64,000 bases of DNA from NCBI GenBank assembly GCA_020637595.1, contig JACKKE010000001.1:434001-498000 (forward strand), given 5' to 3'. Below are positions 60,856 to 64,000 of the stretch, one piece after another. Every line of letters begins with the position of its first letter. Position 1 is the first letter of the stretch. This stretch comes from Rhodobacter sp. GTDB taxonomy: Bacteria > Pseudomonadota > Alphaproteobacteria > Rhodobacterales > Rhodobacteraceae. A model generated the notes under the pieces. It did no database searches. It was not told the DNA's origin and worked only from the letters and a program-made list of their open reading frames with translations. A program made the translations under genes and the position numbers.

Positions 60856-61632
60856 TCAGCGGCCTTCGAATTTCGCCGGTCGTTTTTCCAGAAAGGCCAT
60901 GACCCCCTCGCGGAAGTCGCGGGTCGTCCCCATCTCTTCCTGCAGCCGTGCCTCGGTATCCAGCTGCGCGTCCAGGTCGCTGGTCATACTGGCCCGCAGC
61001 GCATGCTTGATCGCGCCATAGGCCAGCGTCGGCCCGTTGGCGATCTGTTCGGCGCGCCGGCGCCATTCGGCGGCGAACTGGTCATCCGGCACCGAGGCCC
61101 AGATCAGCCCGGTCCGCGCGGCCTCGTCGGCCTCGACCTTTTCGGCAAACAGCGCCTGCCCCATCGCCCGGGCAAAGCCCACCAGACGCGGCAGCCAATA
61201 GGTGCCGCCGGCATCCGGGATCAGGCCGATCCGGCTGAAGGCTTGCAGGAAATAGGCCGACTGCGTGGCGATCACCACATCCGCTGACAGCGCCAGGTTC
61301 GCCCCGGCCCCGGCAGCCGCGCCGTTCACCGCCGAAATCACCGGCACCGGGCAGTCATAGATCGCCCGCAACATCGGTTCGTATTCCTCGCGCAGCGTCC
61401 GGCCGAGGTCGATTTCCGCAACCGACACCCCGTCGCCCAGATCCTGGCCCGAGCAGAACGCCCGCCCCTCGCCGGTGATCACCACGACCCGCGCGCGCTG
61501 GCCGAGATCACGCACCGCGGCCGTAATCTCGGCGCGCATCTGCGCGTTGAGCGCGTTCATCAGCGTCGGGCGGTTCAGCGTGATCAGGCCGATGCCGCCC
61601 TCTTCGGTCACGTTCAGGGTCTGATAGATCAT
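60856..61632 (-). CDS. Crotonase-family isomerase/hydratase, PaaG-like
   Basis: 258 residues. Segments ITGEGRAFCSGQDLGDG, YEPMLRAIYDCPVPVISAVNGAAAGAGANLALSADVVIATQSAYFLQAFSRIGLIPDAGGTYWLPRLVG agree closely with PaaG, the 1,2-epoxyphenylacetyl-CoA isomerase of phenylacetate breakdown. No other paa genes are in view, so a general enoyl-CoA isomerase is the alternative. Start ATG 61632. Confidence 0.8.
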   Translation of the reverse strand: MIYQTLNVTEEGGIGLITLNRPTLMNALNAQMRAEITAAVRDLGQRARVVVITGEGRAFCSGQDLGDGVSVAEIDLGRTLREEYEPMLRAIYDCPVPVISAVNGAAAGAGANLALSADVVIATQSAYFLQAFSRIGLIPDAGGTYWLPRLVGFARAMGQALFAEKVEADEAARTGLIWASVPDDQFAAEWRRRAEQIANGPTLAYGAIKHALRASMTSDLDAQLDTEARLQEEMGTTRDFREGVMAFLEKRPAKFEGR

Positions 61633-61723
61633 CGCGGCTCCTCGTCCTTGTCTGTTGCGCGCAGACTATCCGCAGGCCCGGCCCTTGGCAAAGGCGCAAC
61701 CTTGCGTCACGAGGCCGTTTTCG

Positions 61724-62170
61724 TCACCGGTCGAGGATCTCGCGCAGCCGCGCTTCTTCTTCCGCGCTGAGCGCCGCGGTGTCGCCCGCCGCGCGCCGCC
61801 GCCGAAAGGCCAGCGCCGCCAGCCCCAGCCCCGCCACCAGCAGGATCGGCCCCGACCACCACAGCACCAGATTCGAGCCCGTCGCCCGCGGGTTCAGCAG
61901 CACATATTCCCCGAACCGGTCGACCATATACTGGATCGCCTGCGCATTGGTGTCGCCCGCCACCAGACGCTCGCGCACCATCAGGCGGATGTCACGGGCG
62001 ATCTCGGCGTTCGAATCGTCGACGCTCTCGTTGCGGCAGACGACGCAGCGCAGTTCTGCGGTGATCTCGCGTGCGCGGGCTTCCAGTGCCGGATCCGAGA
62101 GCACCTCGTCGGGTTGCACGGCGAGGGCCGGCGTTGCGGCCAGCATCAGGGCCAGGATCAGCGCGCGCAT
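61724..62170 (-). CDS. ccmH: Cytochrome c maturation heme lyase subunit CcmH
   Basis: 148 residues: signal peptide, the thiol pair Cys42 and Cys45 in LRCVVCRNE, a C-terminal membrane helix (LVLWWSGPILLVAGLGLAALAF) and a basic tail. Reduces apocytochrome c CXXCH before heme attachment. Follows ccmF by 4 bp on the same strand. Confidence 0.94.
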   Translation of the reverse strand: MRALILALMLAATPALAVQPDEVLSDPALEARAREITAELRCVVCRNESVDDSNAEIARDIRLMVRERLVAGDTNAQAIQYMVDRFGEYVLLNPRATGSNLVLWWSGPILLVAGLGLAALAFRRRRAAGDTAALSAEEEARLREILDR

Positions 62171-62174
62171 CGTC

Positions 62175-64000
62175 TCACTCCGCCGGGGTTGCCGCAGCCG
62201 GCGCCTTGCGCGCGCCCGCCGCCACCCGGAACCGCCGGTCGCTGAGCGAAACCAGACCGCCGATCGCCATCAGAATCGCCCCGCCCCAGAGCCAGTTGGC
62301 AAAGGGCTTGATGTAGGTCCGCAATGCCCAGCCGCCGCCATCCTGCGGGTCACCCAGGGCCAGATAGACGTCGCGGGTCAGACCATAGTCGATCGCAGCC
62401 TCGGTCGTCGGCATACCGGCGGCGGGATAGACGCGCTTTTCCGGGTCCAGCAGCGCCACCAGATCGCCGTTGCGGCGCACTTCGACATGGCCCGTCTGCG
62501 AAATATAGTTCGGCCCCTGCACGCGCTCGACCCCGGTCAGGGTGAACTCATAGCCGTTGTGCTCGAAGGTCTCGCCCACCTGCGCCACCCGAATGTCCTC
62601 GGTCGACCAGCCCAGCACCGCGGCGACAGCAAAGATCGTGATCCCCAACCCGGCATGCGACAGGGCCTTGCCCCAGTCGGCACGCGGCAAACGGGCAATC
62701 CGGCGCAGACGCAGCCCAATGGCCCCACGGCCGCCGCGCTGCCACAGATCGGTCAGCGCCCCGACCACCACCCAGACCCCCAGCGCCACGCCCACCGGCG
62801 CCAGCGCACTGCGCCCTGTCTGCAGCGCAAAGGTCAAAGCCCCCAGTGCCACCGCCAGCGCGGCCACGCCGACCATCGACCGCGCGGCCTTGCCCAGCCG
62901 TCCGCGCTTCCACGGCAGCACCGCACCAATCGGCAGGGCCACGGCGATCGCCACCATGAAGGGCGTGAAGGCCGCGTTGAAGAAAGGCGCGCCGACCGAC
63001 AGGACGCGGCCAAAGGCCAGCTCGGACAACAGGGGCCACATCGTGCCGACAAAGACGACAAACGACGCGACCGCCAGCAGCACGTTGTTCAGCACCAGCG
63101 CCGATTCGCGGCTGACCAGCGAGAAGACGCCGCGCGATTCCATCGCCGCGCCGCGGATCGCGAAGAGGGTCAGCGCGCCACCGACGAAGAAGGCAAAGAT
63201 CAGCAGGATGAACACCCCGCGCTCAGGGTCCGAGGCAAAGGCATGCACCGAGGTGATGACGCCCGAACGCACGATGAACGTGCCCATCAGCGAAAAGCCG
63301 AAGCCGAGGATCGCCAGCAGCACGGTCCAGGCCTTCAGCGTCTCGCGCTTCTCGACGACGATCGCCGAATGCAGCAGCGCCGTCGCAAAGAGCCAGGGCA
63401 TGAAGCTGGCGTTCTCGACCGGATCCCAGAACCAGAACCCGCCCCAGCCCAGCTCATAGTAAGCCCACCACGACCCCAGCGCGATGCCGACGGTCAGAAA
63501 GATCCAGGCGGCCAGCGTCCAGGGCCGCACCCAGCGCCCCCAGGCGCCATCCACCTTGCCCTCGATCAGCGCGGCCACGGCAAAGCTGAACGCCATGCTC
63601 AGGCCGACATAGCCGAGGTAGAGGAAGGGCGGATGAAAGGCGAGGCCCGGATCCTGCAGCAACGGGTTCAGGTCGCGCCCGTCAAAGGGCGGAAAACCCG
63701 ACCGCAGGAACGGGTTCGAGGTGAACAGCATGAAGGCCAGAAAGGCCGCGCCGATCGACCCCTGCACGCCCAGCACCCGCGCCTGCAGCGTGGCGGGCAG
63801 ATTGCCACCGAACCAGGCCGCGCAAGCCCCGAACAGCGACAGGATCAGCACCCAGAGCAGCAGCGAGCCCTCGTGATTCCCCCAGACGCCCGAGATCTTG
63901 TAGAGCATGGGCTTGAGCGTGTGCGAATTGCCCACGACCAGCGCGACCGAGAAATCCGAGGTCACGAAGGCCCAGGTGAGTGCGCCGAAACTCAGTGCGA
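62175..64000 (-). CDS. ccmF: Cytochrome c maturation protein CcmF (5' end outside window)
   Basis: Membrane component that delivers heme to apocytochrome c. Visible: the WWD-type motif GVWGNHEGSLLLWV and WAYYELGWGGFWFWDPVENASFMPWLF, and many membrane helices. The frame continues in an intact way to the window edge (ALSFGALTWAFVTSDF at 64000-63953), so the ATG seen at 63965 is internal. 608 codons are visible. Confidence 0.95.
   Translation of the reverse strand, partial: ALSFGALTWAFVTSDFSVALVVGNSHTLKPMLYKISGVWGNHEGSLLLWVLILSLFGACAAWFGGNLPATLQARVLGVQGSIGAAFLAFMLFTSNPFLRSGFPPFDGRDLNPLLQDPGLAFHPPFLYLGYVGLSMAFSFAVAALIEGKVDGAWGRWVRPWTLAAWIFLTVGIALGSWWAYYELGWGGFWFWDPVENASFMPWLFATALLHSAIVVEKRETLKAWTVLLAILGFGFSLMGTFIVRSGVITSVHAFASDPERGVFILLIFAFFVGGALTLFAIRGAAMESRGVFSLVSRESALVLNNVLLAVASFVVFVGTMWPLLSELAFGRVLSVGAPFFNAAFTPFMVAIAVALPIGAVLPWKRGRLGKAARSMVGVAALAVALGALTFALQTGRSALAPVGVALGVWVVVGALTDLWQRGGRGAIGLRLRRIARLPRADWGKALSHAGLGITIFAVAAVLGWSTEDIRVAQVGETFEHNGYEFTLTGVERVQGPNYISQTGHVEVRRNGDLVALLDPEKRVYPAAGMPTTEAAIDYGLTRDVYLALGDPQDGGGWALRTYIKPFANWLWGGAILMAIGGLVSLSDRRFRVAAGARKAPAAATPAE

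Overview
The window reads as chromosome of a high-GC alphaproteobacterium of the Rhodobacteraceae/Rhodobacterales type. The evidence is the gene set (Asp-rich HemB, soeABC, a DUF2927 lipoprotein, CoxDEF-like genes, CcmF/CcmH, Edd, a ScfR-type regulator), ATGA/TGATG operon overlaps, very tight packing and many short convergent overlaps. I saw no rRNA, tRNA, CRISPR array, transposase, phage gene or integration scar. The only clearly broken gene is a frameshifted rRNA-type methyltransferase.

Layout. 1-9.1 kb: DUF4424 protein, dusA, a DUF2927 lipoprotein, a VWA protein, a peroxiredoxin behind a palindrome-rich promoter, lipA, a YbjQ-type protein, an LdtR-like MarR regulator and two paralogous secreted proteins carrying three copies of one domain. 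9.1-16.3 kb: sdhE, an XRE regulator, an aspartate aminotransferase, a LysR regulator, a methyltransferase, and a FIST protein translationally coupled to a hybrid histidine kinase (NosP/NahK-like arrangement). 16.3-21.2 kb: a MoxR ATPase, a CoxE-type VWA protein, an XdhC-like protein and a molybdopterin-binding protein. This is a CO-dehydrogenase/Mo-hydroxylase maturation set with no structural subunits in the window, and it contains a strongly structured intergenic block of three hairpins. 21.2-29.1 kb: enoyl-CoA hydratase, thioesterase, NYN-LOTUS protein, mfd, a membrane protein, hemB and a SYLF lipoprotein. 29.1-36.9 kb: a symporter-fused histidine kinase with its response regulator, a ScfR-like regulator, accB-accC and aat, a carbon/acyl-CoA control neighbourhood. 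36.9-45.0 kb: a phospholipase-D-type synthase, an EEP nuclease/phosphatase, a LuxR regulator fused to a hydrolase fold that has lost its catalytic Ser and His, a gamma-glutamyltransferase, a PIN protein and the frameshifted methyltransferase. 45.2-53.9 kb: edd, then a divergent arginine or methylarginine locus (two ABC permeases plus binding protein on the minus strand; guanidino hydrolase, TetR, AruH-like transaminase and AruI-like decarboxylase on the plus strand). 54-64 kb: clpX, clpP, soeABC (sulfite oxidation), a PaaG-like isomerase/hydratase, ccmH and partial ccmF.

The most interesting items are the LuxR-pseudohydrolase fusion; a dispersed intergenic repeat family (four type A copies matching TTCATCTTGC-N3-AAATACGC and three type B composites with hairpins and a GGATATTT/CAAAGATG core); the three-hairpin RNA-like block before the xdhC-like gene; the FIST-kinase pair; and the arginine/methylarginine locus with a promoter-overlapping palindrome. 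All assignments come from reading translations and motifs; no database search was run.
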